Source of the DNA: Armigeres subalbatus
Taxonomy: Eukaryota; Arthropoda; Insecta; Diptera; Culicidae
DNA: 64,000 bases
Reading direction: 5' to 3'
Assembly (NCBI RefSeq): GCF_024139115.2
Contig: NW_026943352.1
Coordinates: forward strand, 112,868-176,867
Under the pieces are notes generated by a model. It saw only the letters and a list, made by a program, of their open reading frames with translations. It did no database searches and was not told the DNA's origin. Positions 32,880-43,252 of the stretch are shown in pieces. The position numbers and the translations under genes were made by a program. The stretch's first letter is position 1. The number at the start of each line of letters is the position of its first letter.

Positions 32880-33720
32880 TAGAAGAATTTTTGAAGGTCG
32901 TAAGAAGCTTCGAAGCAATTCCTGAGGAAAATTTCAAAGAAAAACTTGGTTTCATTTTGGAAGTTTTTTGAATGTTTCCTCCCGGAACTTCTTCGAAAAT
33001 CTCTTTAGAAAAGCCACCAGGAATTAATTTGGACATTCCTGCAGGGATTCCTACAAAAAACGGAAAGACCTTTGTAATTGTTTTCCTTCAGAAATTCCTT
33101 TGGAATTTCCTCCAGGAATTCCTTAGGAAATATCTACAATAAACCGTACAAAATTCCTGCAGGGATAATTCCGGGAAGAATTCTTATTTGTAGGAGGTTT
33201 TGAAGTAATATCCAATTAAATTTCAAATTCAATTTTAAAAAACTTAACAATGGTTTAAAAAAAAAGAAGAAATTTACTAACGAAAGTTTTCCCAAAAGAA
33301 TTTCTGAAGAGATTCCCAAAAGAATTCTTAAAGGAATTTAAAAAAAAAATTTTCGAAGGTCTACAAGAAGTTCTGGAAGAGTTGTTCAAGGAATTTCCGG
33401 AGGAATATCCGAAGGAATTCTTAAAGAAATTTTCAAAGGAAATCCTAAAATGTTTGCGAATGAATTTCTGAAGAAACTTCTAAAAGTCTCCGTAGAGGAA
33501 TTTTCAAAGGAATCCCTAAAGTAATTTCCAAGTATATTCCTGAAGAAGATTTGGGAGAAATCGGAAAAATAACTGAAGAAATACTCAAATAAATTTTCGA
33601 GGGAATTCTTGGAGGAATTTTTTAAGGAATACATTACGGAAATTCTAAATTAACCCTTAAAATTACTTTTTCGAATTTTCTGAGGAATATCTTGAGGAAT
33701 TTCCAAATGAATTTCTGGAT
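32880..33720. repeat. Decayed GGAATTCC-type repeats
   Basis: About 800 bp are dominated by diverged phrases such as AGGAATTCCT, GGAATTTCC and GAAGGAATT at loose 20-30-bp intervals. No fixed unit survives. Short minus-strand frames here are low-complexity and not genes. Confidence 0.6.
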
Positions 33721-33833
33721 TTATATCCAAAGTACTTACCAATGATCTTATGTGCTCTAATGCGGCCATGTCCTAGTGGAGAATGTAATGTAAACTTTTG
33801 TACAAAACCCCAGATTGATCCACCTAGCAGTGA

Positions 33834-34460
33834 TTGTGCCTTTCTCATACATAATTGAACAATCCAACCCGGAAAATTCGTTGAAATGCTCAGTTATTTG
33901 TGAGTGTATTTTCAAAAGTTTGAAGTAAAATATTATTAGCGTGTGCGTTTTATTCGAGACTTTTCAATATGCTTTAAAGCTTCAGAAGCGTTATGGCGTT
34001 AACGTAACTTGCATGCTATCAAAGCTTGTGTTGCATTTGTTGTGCTCAAGTCTTATACTAAAGCGAGTAGAAGAGCTTGCATGGGTTGATTCTACAAGGC
34101 ATTTTATAGCATGTTATGACTTTTTCACGATATGTCATAACTATTTGAATATTCAGATTTTTTTGGAATGTGCAATCGTTATGAAATTCAATAGTGATCG
34201 ACTGCGCTTTATTCCTTGTCGATTGCAACTTGCTGTGAGAGAATCGGTTAAAAATTACTATGTGAAAAATTCGCTAATGTTTTTATGGCACATGTGCACA
34301 CACACATACATACACACGGACAGACAGATATTTGCTCAGTTCGTCAAGCTGAGTCGATTGGTATATAACACTATAGGTCTCTGAGCCTTCTATAAAAAGT
34401 TCGATTTTGGAGTTAAACGATAGCCTTTCGGTACAACTTTGTTGTACGAGAAAGGCAAAA
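33834..34460. mobile_element. GCCTTTCTC-ended TIR element, copy 1
   Basis: TTGTGCCTTTCTCATAC on the left matches the complement of GTACGAGAAAGGCAAAA on the right. The right third contains a CACACACATACATACAC simple repeat and the phrase GAGTCGATTGGTATATAACA. Both recur in opposite orientation at 42,220-42,300, identifying a second copy. The 147-codon frame at 33941-34384 spans most of the element but has no recognised domain. Confidence 0.65.
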
Positions 34461-35054
34461 CCTTAAAATTCATAAAAATCTTGGGGTTGTATACAAGACA
34501 CGACCGCTCGACGTAAACTACGTAAAACCAAATAGGGTAGAGATCCATTTGGGCAGCACCCCCTATTCCCGTCAGCAACAAAAAAAAACTTTTTTAATGT
34601 CCATATTGAGTGGAAATTTATTAGCGTGTTTTAAGCCTACAGCGCTAAATATAGGTTCAGCAGCCTATCATCAATCAACGACACATTTTGGACGTATGAA
34701 AATTTGTTTAGGAAGCAATTAATGTGAATATTTGAAAAGGGTTTATATTTTCATTGACTTTTTGTATTGAAGTAACTTAAAAACAATTGGGTTAACAAAA
34801 AAAACAAATAATTGCTTTGAAAACGGGCAGTGTTGCCGAAACGATACTGAAGTGATATTTATTTGTAATAGAGGAAAAGAAGATGTTGTTTTTCAGCAAT
34901 AGGTAACCACTGATCGGTGTAATTTAGAAACCGTTGTAAAGATGAAATTGTATCGTATTTTATTGAAAAAAATGATAAACTTATAACTCATGACATTATT
35001 TGCAAACAGCAATACACTTTTTTGAAAAACAAAAAGAGTACTTTAGGTCAAAGT
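34461..35054. other. AT-rich intergenic sequence
   Basis: Nothing recognised up to the start of the pseudogene at 35055. Confidence 0.5.
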
Positions 35055-35672
35055 GAAATACTTGTACTGCTGGATTTCTCTGAAAATTATTCATTCATTA
35101 TCCAAAATGCTGCGCAGGGTTATCATTGGAATAATTCCCAGGCATCAATACATCCATTTGAAGCTTACTTTTAAAAGAAACGGTAAATTAGAAAACGTTA
35201 GCTTTATTATAATATCAGAAGTAATGACCCATGACACAAAAGCTGTTCACTTATGCATTTCAAAATTAATTGACTTTTTGAAACAGTCATTTTACAAAAA
35301 AATACTTTTGTGTCTGGTGGAGCTGCAGCACATTATAAAAATAAAAAGAACTTTGCAAGTCTGTGTAATTTCTATTTAAAACATGGCTGAGAAGCAGAAT
35401 GACACCTTTCTGCAACATCGCACAGAAAAGGCCCTTGCGAAGCTATTGATGGCATTCTCAAACGAATGGCAAAACGAGCAAATCTTGCCAAAGATTATGG
35501 AAATACTATTAAGACTCCTCGGGAGTTGTGCGAATGGGCAGTTACACAAACAGACAAAAATAAGTTTCATTCTTTTATACCAATCGCTCATAATAAAATC
35601 CTGACTAAAAAATATTTCAACTCAGATGAAGACCAAAAGTTTTCAAATTCTTCTAGTAAATTAACAAATTAA
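35055..35672 (+). pseudogene. Relic of a repeat-associated protein gene
   Basis: Three reading frames carry one continuous, sensible protein. Frame one (35055-35165) reads EILVLLDFSENYSFIIQNA, then GYHWNNSQASIHPFEAYF. Frame two (35167-35290) reads RNGKLENVSFIIISEVMTHD, then KAVHLCISKLIDFLK. The last part (about 35388-35672) reads HLSATSHRKGPCEAIDGILK, then MAKRANLAKDY and TPRELCEWAV. The breaks are a frameshift near 35166, another after 35290, and a TGA where tryptophan is expected just before HLSATSH. The style (DFSENY, HxKGPC) resembles multi-copy transposon-associated proteins of arthropods seen before. I cannot name the family with confidence. Confidence 0.6.
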
Positions 35673-35706
35673 TAAGTATTCAAATAGAAATAAGAATTAA
35701 ATGTAG

Positions 35707-35971
35707 TCTATATAATAAAAATGAAATGGTCTGTGTTCGTATCCGCATAATTCAAAAACGGCTGGATGGATTTTCTTCATTCCTTCAGCAAATATGTTAG
35801 TTATCGTTTCCGACGAGTTTATATGATATTTTCGAATGCGAAAGTTACGAAAAAGGTTGGGTAAATCGTTAAAAACTAAAATTAAGAATCGTATAAAAAT
35901 TTCGCATGGGCAGTTTACAAAGCGCATTTTTGCCTACTATGCAGGACAACGTCTGCCGGGTCGTCGACTAG
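35707..35971 (+). mobile_element. Helitron-like non-autonomous element, copy 1
   Basis: It begins TCTATATAATAAAAATGAAA and ends with ACAACGTCTGCCGGGTCG just before CTAG. TC at the start, a short GC-rich hairpin, and CTAG at the end followed by T fit Helitron ends. It shares both ends and much of its body with 39434-39678. No Rep/helicase gene is present. The left flank is G rather than the expected A. Confidence 0.55.
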
Positions 35972-36459
35972 TAACAAATAAAATTGAAGAAAAGACAAAA
36001 AATGCGAGTTATTATTTTTGAATGTGCGTTTATCTGAAATCCCCCTAATGAAATTATCTACCGAGCTTCATCGTTTGGAATCAAAGTATTTATCTGATAA
36101 AAAATCGACCTCTATTTTTTTTTTGCTAAATCAATTTTAATCTCTACATTTTTCACTCAATATGGACATGGAAAAAGTTTTTGTTAGAAAAACTTCTTTT
36201 CCTAAAATATGTCACAGGAACATTATTCCCAGAAAAGTTAGATAATTAAAATACCTATCTGCAGAAAAAATTTCATCGATAATTCTAAGATGAGGTTTTT
36301 TTGTAATATTGATTTATTTTTTGGATATTTTTCCAAAAAACTTCTGGGAATTTCACGACAGTCCGCCATACAACACTTTTTTGTAAGTCTTGTCATTTTA
36401 GAGGTCCATCGATTTAAAAAAAAAATAATGAAAAAAAAATTAGGCCCTTATCAAAGTAC
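35972..36459. other. AT-rich intergenic sequence
   Basis: Nothing recognised. Poly-A and poly-T runs and short frames only. Confidence 0.5.
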
Positions 36460-36497
36460 CCGTCTCTCGAATGCAAGTCCTCCTCGAGCATTGTCTA

Positions 36498-36706
36498 CAC
36501 ACTTAACTCATTTCGCAGTATTCGGTAAATTTACCGAAATCTCAACAGTTCTACTGTTCGGCAAATTATTTTACAGATTTTTTATATGTTTTTCCAACTG
36601 TTCAACTGTCAAAATCACCGAAAATCAGTAAAATTATTTACCGAACAGTTCTGCTGTTGAGATTTCGGTAAAATTTTAGCGAATTCGGCGATTTATTTTA
36701 AGTGTG
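36498..36706. mobile_element. CACACTTAA-ended palindromic MITE
   Basis: About 209 bp. CACACTTAACTCATTTCGC on the left pairs with the right end TTAAGTGTG. Inside, CCGAAATCTCAACAG and its complement CTGTTGAGATTTCGG form a long hairpin with TTCGGCAAATTATTTTAC-like inner arms. It splits the RTE relic: CTCCTCGAGCATTGTC on the left continues in ATCTGTAGAAGACTACCGGT on the right, as in the first RTE copy near 5610-5650. A truncated relative lies at 38997. Confidence 0.75.
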
Positions 36707-36714
36707 GATGTTTC

Positions 36715-37378
36715 ATATCTGTAGAAGACTACCGGTCTTATCTTGTACATGACACATTTAGTGCGGTGGTGAATCTTTTTTGACCGCAGTTTCTTCTGGA
36801 GCCAGTAGTAGGCCCGACTTCCACAGCTGATGCGTCGACTAACATTGTTATCAGCCGTTGCAAGGATCCGAATTCCTCCACCACTTCTAAGATATCCCCG
36901 TCTATCGTAATACTGCTCTGGCCCTGTCTCACTCGGGTCCGCCCACAAGCATGTACTTTGTCTTTAATGCATTTACCACCAGTCCAACTTTTGTTGCTTC
37001 AAAAGGGGGGTGCAAATGTTCGGCCGACAATGTCCATGTCATCCGCGAAACAAATAAATTGCCAGGATCTGTTGAAAATCGTACCCCAGCTGTTACACCC
37101 GGCTCTCCGCATGACACCTTCTAGCGCAATGTTGAGCAACAGGCACGAAAGTCCATCACCTTGTCTTAGTCCCGGTGCGATTCGAACGAACTGCAGTGTT
37201 CGCCCGAAATCTGCACACAGTTCTGCACATTATCCACCGTTGCTTTGATCAGTCTGGTTAGCTTCCCAGGAAAGCTGTTCTTGTCCAGAAATTCCCATTC
37301 AACGAAGCCGGCTTGATAACTTCTCACGAACTCATTCACTAATGGTGACAGACGTCGGAAGATAATCTGGGATATCAC
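36715..37378 (-). pseudogene. RTE reverse transcriptase relic, rearranged
   Basis: ISQIIFRRLSPLVNEF, RSYQAGFVEW, FPGKLTRLIKATVDN and TKVGLVVNALKTKYML can be read in different frames. Between QAGF and the FPGKL segment about 60 residues, including the first catalytic aspartate motif, are deleted. The FADD motif cannot be found. RPVVFYRYET marks the C-terminal block. Confidence 0.7.
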
Positions 37379-37389
37379 TTTGTAGGCCT

Positions 37390-37690
37390 TAACTTCCCTT
37401 AAGGTGGGGGCTGGTTCGCTGAACTGACGTAGTCATCTCCTTCGCTGCATTCACTTTCATTGCCTGTACTCTCAGAACCACATCTCGGCTCGCGGCACGC
37501 AGCCTTTGCGGGATGCATTGAGCTTCTGAGAGAACCTGCGTGTTTCTTGAGAACGGCACTGCTTTTCCATCTCCTCGCACTCCGCTTCTTCCAGGCGGCG
37601 TTTCTTCTCCCGAAACGCTGTCCCGAGATGCAGCGCGTATGCAGTGGTGACATCAGGTTGCTTCAGTCGCTCTAGCAGTGGTGCTCAGCA
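37390..37690 (-). pseudogene. RTE linker relic
   Basis: Two overlapping frames with RNAAWKKRSARRWKS, HAGSLRSSMHPAKAACREP and SECSEGDD. Such basic and serine-rich blocks belong to the region upstream of the RT in these elements. It is not an independent gene. Confidence 0.5.
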
Positions 37691-37875
37691 TTTTGGGCGT
37701 TTTTCCCATTAATTTGCTTGTCACAAAATGAAAAAAAACTATCTTCGAACAAGTTAGTACTTGGACGAAAGCTTTCAAATATATCTATCAGAATATTTGT
37801 GTCGAAATGGATGTCTGTATACACTCTCTATAGGTAGCATGCGAGAGACGTTTTTCGGTAGCTGTTACGATAATG

Positions 37876-38030
37876 AACTGATTCGGAGGCTACACCGAGG
37901 GCACCGGTTCTGATGATGCATTTTAACTTGTTTTACACAGCTGTGTGAAAAAAATGTCCCACCATGAAATGAGCGAGAACAAAGCGTTTTATCAAACCCC
38001 CTCGGTGGGGGCCGCCTATCCGAATCAGTT
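37876..38030. mobile_element. AACTGATTCGG-ended MITE
   Basis: AACTGATTCGGAGGC at the left pairs with GCCTATCCGAATCAGTT at the right, and the CACCGAGGG / CCCTCGGTG inner parts also pair. About 155 bp. It sits within the second RTE relic. A fragment of the same end occurs at 14881-14900. Confidence 0.65.
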
Positions 38031-38676
38031 TTTTTTCCAACTTGTATAATACAAGTGCGATAGTTTTGTTTTCATGGCTTGTTATGATTCGAAGAGTTTT
38101 TTGCCTCTCTTATCGTTATTGATTTCTGCAATCCCTGCCACTACCCGATCACGCGCCTTTGCATATCACTCACCAATATGAAAGCTGTGTGTATTGCTCG
38201 TGTGTGTAATCGTTAGTCCTTTTCGTTGCAATAGTCTTCGCTGATTGTTCCGGTCCGTACTCATTGATTATTCATTGCTTGAGTTTTTTAAAGGCTGGCT
38301 TGCAGGGCCTGACACCAAACCCCCGAAATGTTCAGAGGACCATTCCTCCTTATTTTTGCTGAACCATAGAGCACAGATTCACTTGGAGTCCCTTTCTTGC
38401 ACATGGACGTTGATCAGCCGCCCCTAGCATGCAGAACAGACCTCCGGAATAGAGCAACCCCCCCTCCCCTTTCCCTGTCAGCATACGACCATAGTTCCCA
38501 CCGGGGTTGGTTACCCGATCTTTCCTAAGGTTGCTCGTATCCTGACCAGCACCACGAGGAGGTAGAGATAGAATTTTCTGGGTAAGAGGCTAAGGACCGC
38601 AAGATGGGGTCAATTTTATTCCTTCAAGTACGCGAAGTACCAATGGTACGCTTTACCCATCATTTGTCAACCAATA

Positions 38677-38826
38677 CTCCAATAGGTAAGTATTTCCACA
38701 AGAATTCTACTTGGAATTTTTTTTTTAAAATGCGTTAAGGATCTCCTCGATTAACTCATTACTTTCAAATACCTCGGGAGAATTCTGAGGACCGAGTGAA
38801 CCGAGGAAAACAGTAACAATAATTAT
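38677..38826 (+). repeat. Left arm of a large inverted repeat
   Basis: The arm contains CTCCAATAGGTAAGTATTTC, then CTCCTCGATTAACTCAT, then GAGGAAAACAGTAACAATAA. All of it returns on the opposite strand at 39876-40043, in the same order outward from the centre. The spacing is about 1.05 kb. Confidence 0.75.
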
Positions 38827-39433
38827 ATTTATTGAACGGCTACTCAGTCTTACAATTTCACAACGAGTTTATTATCTACCCGACGTTTCGACACGGGAAT
38901 TTTGTCTTTTTCAATGGGAAAATATTTCTGTTGTTTGTCGTCGTGTGTTTAGTCTAACTCGAGCAGACGGTTAGTTTTTGGTTTCTGGCAACGCACACAC
39001 TTAACTCATTTTGCAGTATTCATGAAGTGCTCCTGATGAAGTTGAGAGATTTGCAGTTCCACGAACCGAGCTTCCAATCGCTTTTCGTTGCAGTGGTCTT
39101 CGCCGATAGCTCCAGTCCTTACTCTTTTGTTGATTATTCGTTGCGTAAGTGACATGTATGATAAACATATGCAATGGATTTTGTGTGGATATTGATGAGA
39201 AATTTCAAGAAACTACTTAAAACTGTGTTGTCTAAACATTCCGAAATCGTGTGAAGAAAAAATCCTAAAACATAACTTATATTCCATAATATCGGCAAAA
39301 CTCGATGCTAGAAGAAGGTAGACAAGATAATAAACTATACGTAGTCAAAAACTTGTAAAAAAAATTTAAAAAAATTCGAAATATTCAAAAAATTAAGTGT
39401 GCTTATTATTTCTGGAACAGTCTATACAGGTAA
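38827..39433. other. Fragments of older elements
   Basis: At 38997-39025 the phrase CACACTTAACTCATTTTGCAG is a truncated end of the MITE seen at 36498. At 39040-39130 GATTTGCAGTTCCACGAACC and the following bases resemble the 5' part of RTE copies. CCCGACGTTTCGACACGG at 38878-38896 looks like another repeat edge. No genes. Confidence 0.4.
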
Positions 39434-39678
39434 TCTTCTCTTTATAACAAAAATGAAATGGTCTGTGTTCGTGTCCGTATAACTCGAAAACGGCTGGACG
39501 GATTTTCTTCATTCCTTCAGCAGTTACGTTCGTTATAGTTTCCGAATGTGAAAATCATAAGCAAAGTTGAATAAATAGTAAAAAACTAAAACAAAAATTC
39601 GTATGAGAATTTCGCATAGGCAGTTCACAACACGCATCTACGCATACTATGCAGGACAACGTCTGCCGGGTCAACTAG
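39434..39678 (+). mobile_element. Helitron-like non-autonomous element, copy 2
   Basis: Starts TC after an A and ends CTAG before a T, as Helitrons do. ACAACGTCTGCCGGGTCAA precedes the end. The body matches copy 1 (35707-35971), including AAATGAAATGGTCTGTGTTC. It lies inside the inverted repeat 38677-40043. Confidence 0.6.
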
Positions 39679-39684
39679 TCTTCG

Positions 39685-39755
39685 ATATAACGTACCCCCG
39701 ATATAACGTACACTCGATATAGCATATATGTATTGTTCCCCGATATAACGGACAC
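39685..39755 (+). repeat. CGATATAACGTAC short tandem repeat
   Basis: Four copies of a CGATATAACGTAC-like motif, 16-32 bp apart, directly after the Helitron-like end. Related CGATATAGGGAG phrases occur at about 62,640-62,710. Confidence 0.55.
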
Positions 39756-39875
39756 TTTGAAAAATAATTTAAATTTGGCTAGTTATTCCAAAATAGTTTA
39801 GTGAATTGTCATGATCATTCATGTAGGAATAATATCGTCTGCTAGAATCTGATTTTATCAATTATCACCTAGATA

Positions 39876-40043
39876 AATTATTGTTACTGTTTTCCTCATT
39901 CACTCGCCCACAGAATTCCCCCGATGTATTGGGGGATGAGTTAATCGAGGAGTTCCTGAACACATTTTTGGAAGAATTTCTAGAGGTTTTTAGAAATAAA
40001 TTCCAATTGGAATTCTTGCAGAAATACCTACCTATTGGAATAT
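39876..40043 (-). repeat. Right arm of a large inverted repeat
   Basis: Complement of 38677-38826, with about 18 extra bases. The outermost part is CTATTGGAATATT. Confidence 0.75.
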
Positions 40044-40790
40044 TCGAAGAAATTCTTTAATTTTCTAGGAATTCCTTCGGATATTTCTTCACAATCTTCT
40101 GGAATTGTTCCAGGAATTCCACCTGAAATTTTTGCAGGAATTCCTTCGCAAATAGCTCCATTTCAAAGAAAATAGCAAAATTTCACCCGTAATTTATTTT
40201 AAAATTACTCATAAAATTTTTCGCTGATTCCGTGAGGGTTTCGTTCAAAACATCTTCTTGAAATGAAGCTAGTAATTCCTTCCGGGAATCCTTTGGATTT
40301 TCCCTAAGAAATCATTTCAAAACTACCACAACGAATTTATTCGGAAATTTCCTTACGGAAACATTAGGATGACCGGAACCCCTACAAGATTTTTTTCGGC
40401 AATTCCTTTAGAAATACGTTAGGAAATTTTGCTAGGAATTCCTTCTAAAGCTCTAGGACAAAATTTTAGGAAATTACTGAGGAATTTGTTAACGAATTCT
40501 TTAGGCAATTTGCAAAGGCACACCTGAAGAAATTTACAACATTCTAAGATTTCTCAAAGAATATCTTAGGACAGTTCTTCAAGATTTTCTTAATTCGAAA
40601 AATCCTTCGGGAATAACTTCTTGAATTTTTGGAAATAAATCTAAACATTCCTTGTTAAATTCCTCCGGATTTTCATTCAGAAGTTGAAAGAAGGAATTTT
40701 AAGAATTGCTTCGTAATCTATCTCAGGAATTTCTTTGTAATACAGAATTTCCTCCTGGATTTCCTTCGGAAATTCTTTATATCATTTTTT
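40044..40790. repeat. Decayed GGAATTCC-type repeats
   Basis: Diverged phrases like CAGGAATTCC, GGAATTCCTTC and GAAATTCC continue for about 750 bp without a fixed unit, like the stretch at 32,880-33,720. No gene. Confidence 0.55.
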
Positions 40791-41344
40791 TAGACACTCC
40801 TGTTAGCTCCAAATCTGTTACTTCATTTGTGGCAAAGAGTGCTCCAACACCAACATGGTTCCTCCAGTAATACGGATACGTTGGATTCTCTAATCCACGA
40901 CTCGACGCCAGTATAGCATACATCCACGGTGCACACTACTACGTCGAGTGGGTAAACAATATTATCTTCGAACAAATGTGTGACCTGGACTTAGGGTGTT
41001 AGAGGGTCGGCGGGAGGAGAGTGTCTGAGAATCAACCAACGTTTCCACGGAGCTCGGGAGTCTTTTTATCAATAAAATATCAGTAAACTGATCGTTTCTA
41101 TGTGTACTGTATGTTAAGGTCATGATTAATACATTAAGTGAACGTTAGCTAATAAAGTAGTGAGTCAATTAGTATAAATAAACATCAGTGTCATCAATCG
41201 CAAATGGTCATGAAGTTTAGTTATCTATTATGAAGATCTATAGTTCTTAGTTCATTGGTACAATTGATGCCAGTGATAAAATGTTACGGTGTTACGGAAG
41301 TAAATGATGCAAGTCTACTAACCCTGACTGAATCGAACAACTCC
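40791..41344. other. Unassigned sequence, possible solo LTR
   Basis: 40,800-41,330 is free of the GGAATTCC pattern. It has a TGTTAGAGGGTCGGCGGGAG phrase at 40,998, AATAAA at 41,080 and TATAAATA at 41,173. These could mark an LTR, but no second LTR, target duplication or clear end was found. Confidence 0.3.
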
Positions 41345-41687
41345 TATGGAAATTTCTACGGGAATTCCTTATGGATTTCCTTAGTAGATACCTAGTAGAA
41401 ATACCTTACGGAATTTCTTTAGGAATTATTTCAGGAATTTCTTTTTCAAAAATCCTCCCGGAAATCCATTGAGAAATTACTAAGGACATTCCTCAGACAA
41501 ATATTTAGCAATTCTTACAGTTATTTGAGTATTCAACTAGACATTCCTTCAGGAATTCATCCGGAAATATCTTCAAGGAAATAAAATAATTTTGTTTATT
41601 TTGTTTACGAATTCATTTGGGAATAAATTCAAAAATTCTTTCAGGAGTATCTCCGAATATTCCTTTAGATATGTATTCAATTATGTT
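41345..41687. repeat. Decayed GGAATTCC-type repeats
   Basis: Same character as 40,044-40,790; it ends at the TIR element below. Confidence 0.55.
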
Positions 41688-41724
41688 TGCCTTTCGCGTA
41701 TACTACGTATACGAAAAGGCTATA

Positions 41725-42156
41725 AAGGGGTCCCGTAGCGTAGTTGGCTACACGTTCGCCTTATAAGCGTATGGTCATGGGTTCGATTCCCAGCCCCTCC
41801 ACCAAACCCTCGTCTGTCGCCGAATTCGTAGCTCATACGGAAGCATTTTGGGGTACGCGCCTTACCGTACGGCTGCCTGATGACAACTGACAACTTGTTC
41901 TTCTCGGAGGCATTCCTCCAACGTTACCCTGATAAATGGCAACCGAACAATGCATCGATCATCGAATACACGACATGGACAAACGGACACAATGGACTCA
42001 CAATAAGACGGACTGGCATCGACAACAATAACGCGAATTATGGATATCTAAAAATAGATTCTGTGTGGATTCTGTTCAACAGAATACCACAATAGATTTC
42101 CCGGCACAGTAGCTGTCAAGAAGCGATTACCAAATAAATATACGAATAAAAAAAGA
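41725..42156 (+). mobile_element. tRNA-derived SINE with 14-bp target duplications
   Basis: ACGAAAAGGCTATA occurs at 41711-41724 and again at 42157-42170, an exact target-site duplication. The head folds like a tRNA, with a perfect A box TAGCGTAGTTGG (41736-41747), an anticodon-like loop CTTATAA (anticodon TAT) and a perfect B box GGTTCGATTCC (41780-41790). The body is about 350 bp, unrelated to tRNA, and ends with an A-rich AATAAAAAAAGA tail. RNA polymerase III transcription and LINE-driven insertion are expected. The 71-codon frame inside is not a gene. The clean duplication suggests a fairly young insertion. Confidence 0.9.
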
Positions 42157-42256
42157 ACGAAAAGGCTATAGGATCACTCCAAAACCGAACTTTTGATAGA
42201 AGGCTCGGAGACCCATAGTGTTATATACCAATCGACTCAGCTCGACGAATTGAGGT

Positions 42257-42300
42257 GATGTATGTATGTGTGTATGTATGTATGTATGTGTGTATGTACA
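42257..42300 (+). repeat. TATG microsatellite
   Basis: TGTATGTATGTGTGTATG-type simple repeat, inside TIR element copy 2. Its counterpart in copy 1 is at 34,297-34,316. Confidence 0.8.
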
Positions 42301-42420
42301 AACAAATGTCAGATACACTTTTTTATACTTAGCCTTGCTGGCAAGAGGTTGCATTCGAAGCGGGATCCTGCCTAATTTTTCGCTGTTGAAAATTTGCCCA
42401 ATCAGCCATTACGCTCCGGC

Positions 42421-43252
42421 GTTATTAAAACACTTAGTTTTTTCCCCATTTTTCCCACTCTTTGGAAAAAAAATTTGAATGCGTACGCAAATAAATGTGA
42501 ATTGATGGAAATAACTAAATCTATCTCCCCAAAGTCCAATTTTGACCTCTCTTATATGCTTTTTTTGTTACTCTTATGTGCTTACTTGTTTTATAATACA
42601 CGCGAAGGGCACCATCACCGCTTGGTGGATTATTCTGTTTTTTTTTAATTCTTTTTGGAATTTCTTTTGATATCTTGTTAGGAAATCTTTGACCATTTGT
42701 AGAAACGCTTCCGATTTGGTTGACAATCAAATTCATAATTATTTATTTAGGAGCGATCAATTGTCAAGTATAATGGCAAAGGTTACTATGATTCTACACC
42801 GTTAAAAATTCAATCAAACATTTTGTTGGAAATGCATTCATAAGCTGTTTCCGATATTCCTTCTGGAAAATCTTCGACAATTACTTCTCGAAATACCTTC
42901 GGGTTCCCTCAAATTCAAGTATTTTGTATTATTTTATTAAAGGAATTTCTGAAGCGGAAGCTGAAGGGAATTTTAAAAGAAATTTTAGAAGGAATTCTTT
43001 GGAGAATTGTCGAAAAAATCCTTTGAATAATCCTGTATATAAATTTTTTCAGGAACATCATCAAGTGTTCCTTCTGATGTTTCCACAGGATTCATGAACA
43101 TTGGTGGCATATCAGTTTTTTTTTCAGAACAACTTTTGCGTAGATAATCAATTTTCAATGACAATGACGGCTCATTTTTCCTAATTATGAAAAAGTTTGT
43201 AGGATTTGTTCACAAGTAAAGTTTATAAGTATATCAAAGTTTATCTGTACTT
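42421..43252. other. Intergenic sequence with GGAATT remnants
   Basis: 42,840-43,090 again shows the diverged GGAATTCC pattern. The rest is AT-rich. No gene recognised. Confidence 0.45.

Larger units (their letters stand above)
36460..38600 (-). mobile_element. Second RTE-type retrotransposon relic
   Basis: Minus-strand order: a 5' region around 38600-38200 (AAGGTTGCTCGTATCCTGAC phrase on the plus strand), a linker (37653-37390), RT pieces (37378-36930) and a C-terminal part (36948-36715). Beyond the MITE at 36498-36706, more C-terminal sequence extends to about 36460. It is more decayed than the copy at 5.3-9.4 kb and interrupted by two MITEs. Confidence 0.65.
41688..42420. mobile_element. 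GCCTTTCGC-ended TIR element, copy 2, split by a SINE
   Basis: TTTGCCTTTCGCGTATAC begins the element. After the SINE, 42171-42300 continues with AAAACCGAACTTTTGATAGA, ACCCATAGTG and TTATATACCAATCGACTC, all matching the complement of 34,320-34,440. The far end is not clear. Confidence 0.6.

Noticed and set aside
33941..34384. 147-codon plus-strand frame as a gene
   Set aside because: It lies entirely within a non-autonomous TIR element, shows no domain, and is not preserved in the second copy.
40998..41340. Solo LTR
   Set aside because: TGTT start, AATAAA and TATAAATA are suggestive, but no defined end, target duplication or second copy is visible.
41725..41803. Functional isoleucine tRNA gene
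   Set aside because: It has both promoter boxes, but it is followed by a SINE body and A-rich tail and enclosed in 14-bp target duplications. The acceptor stem pairs only partly.
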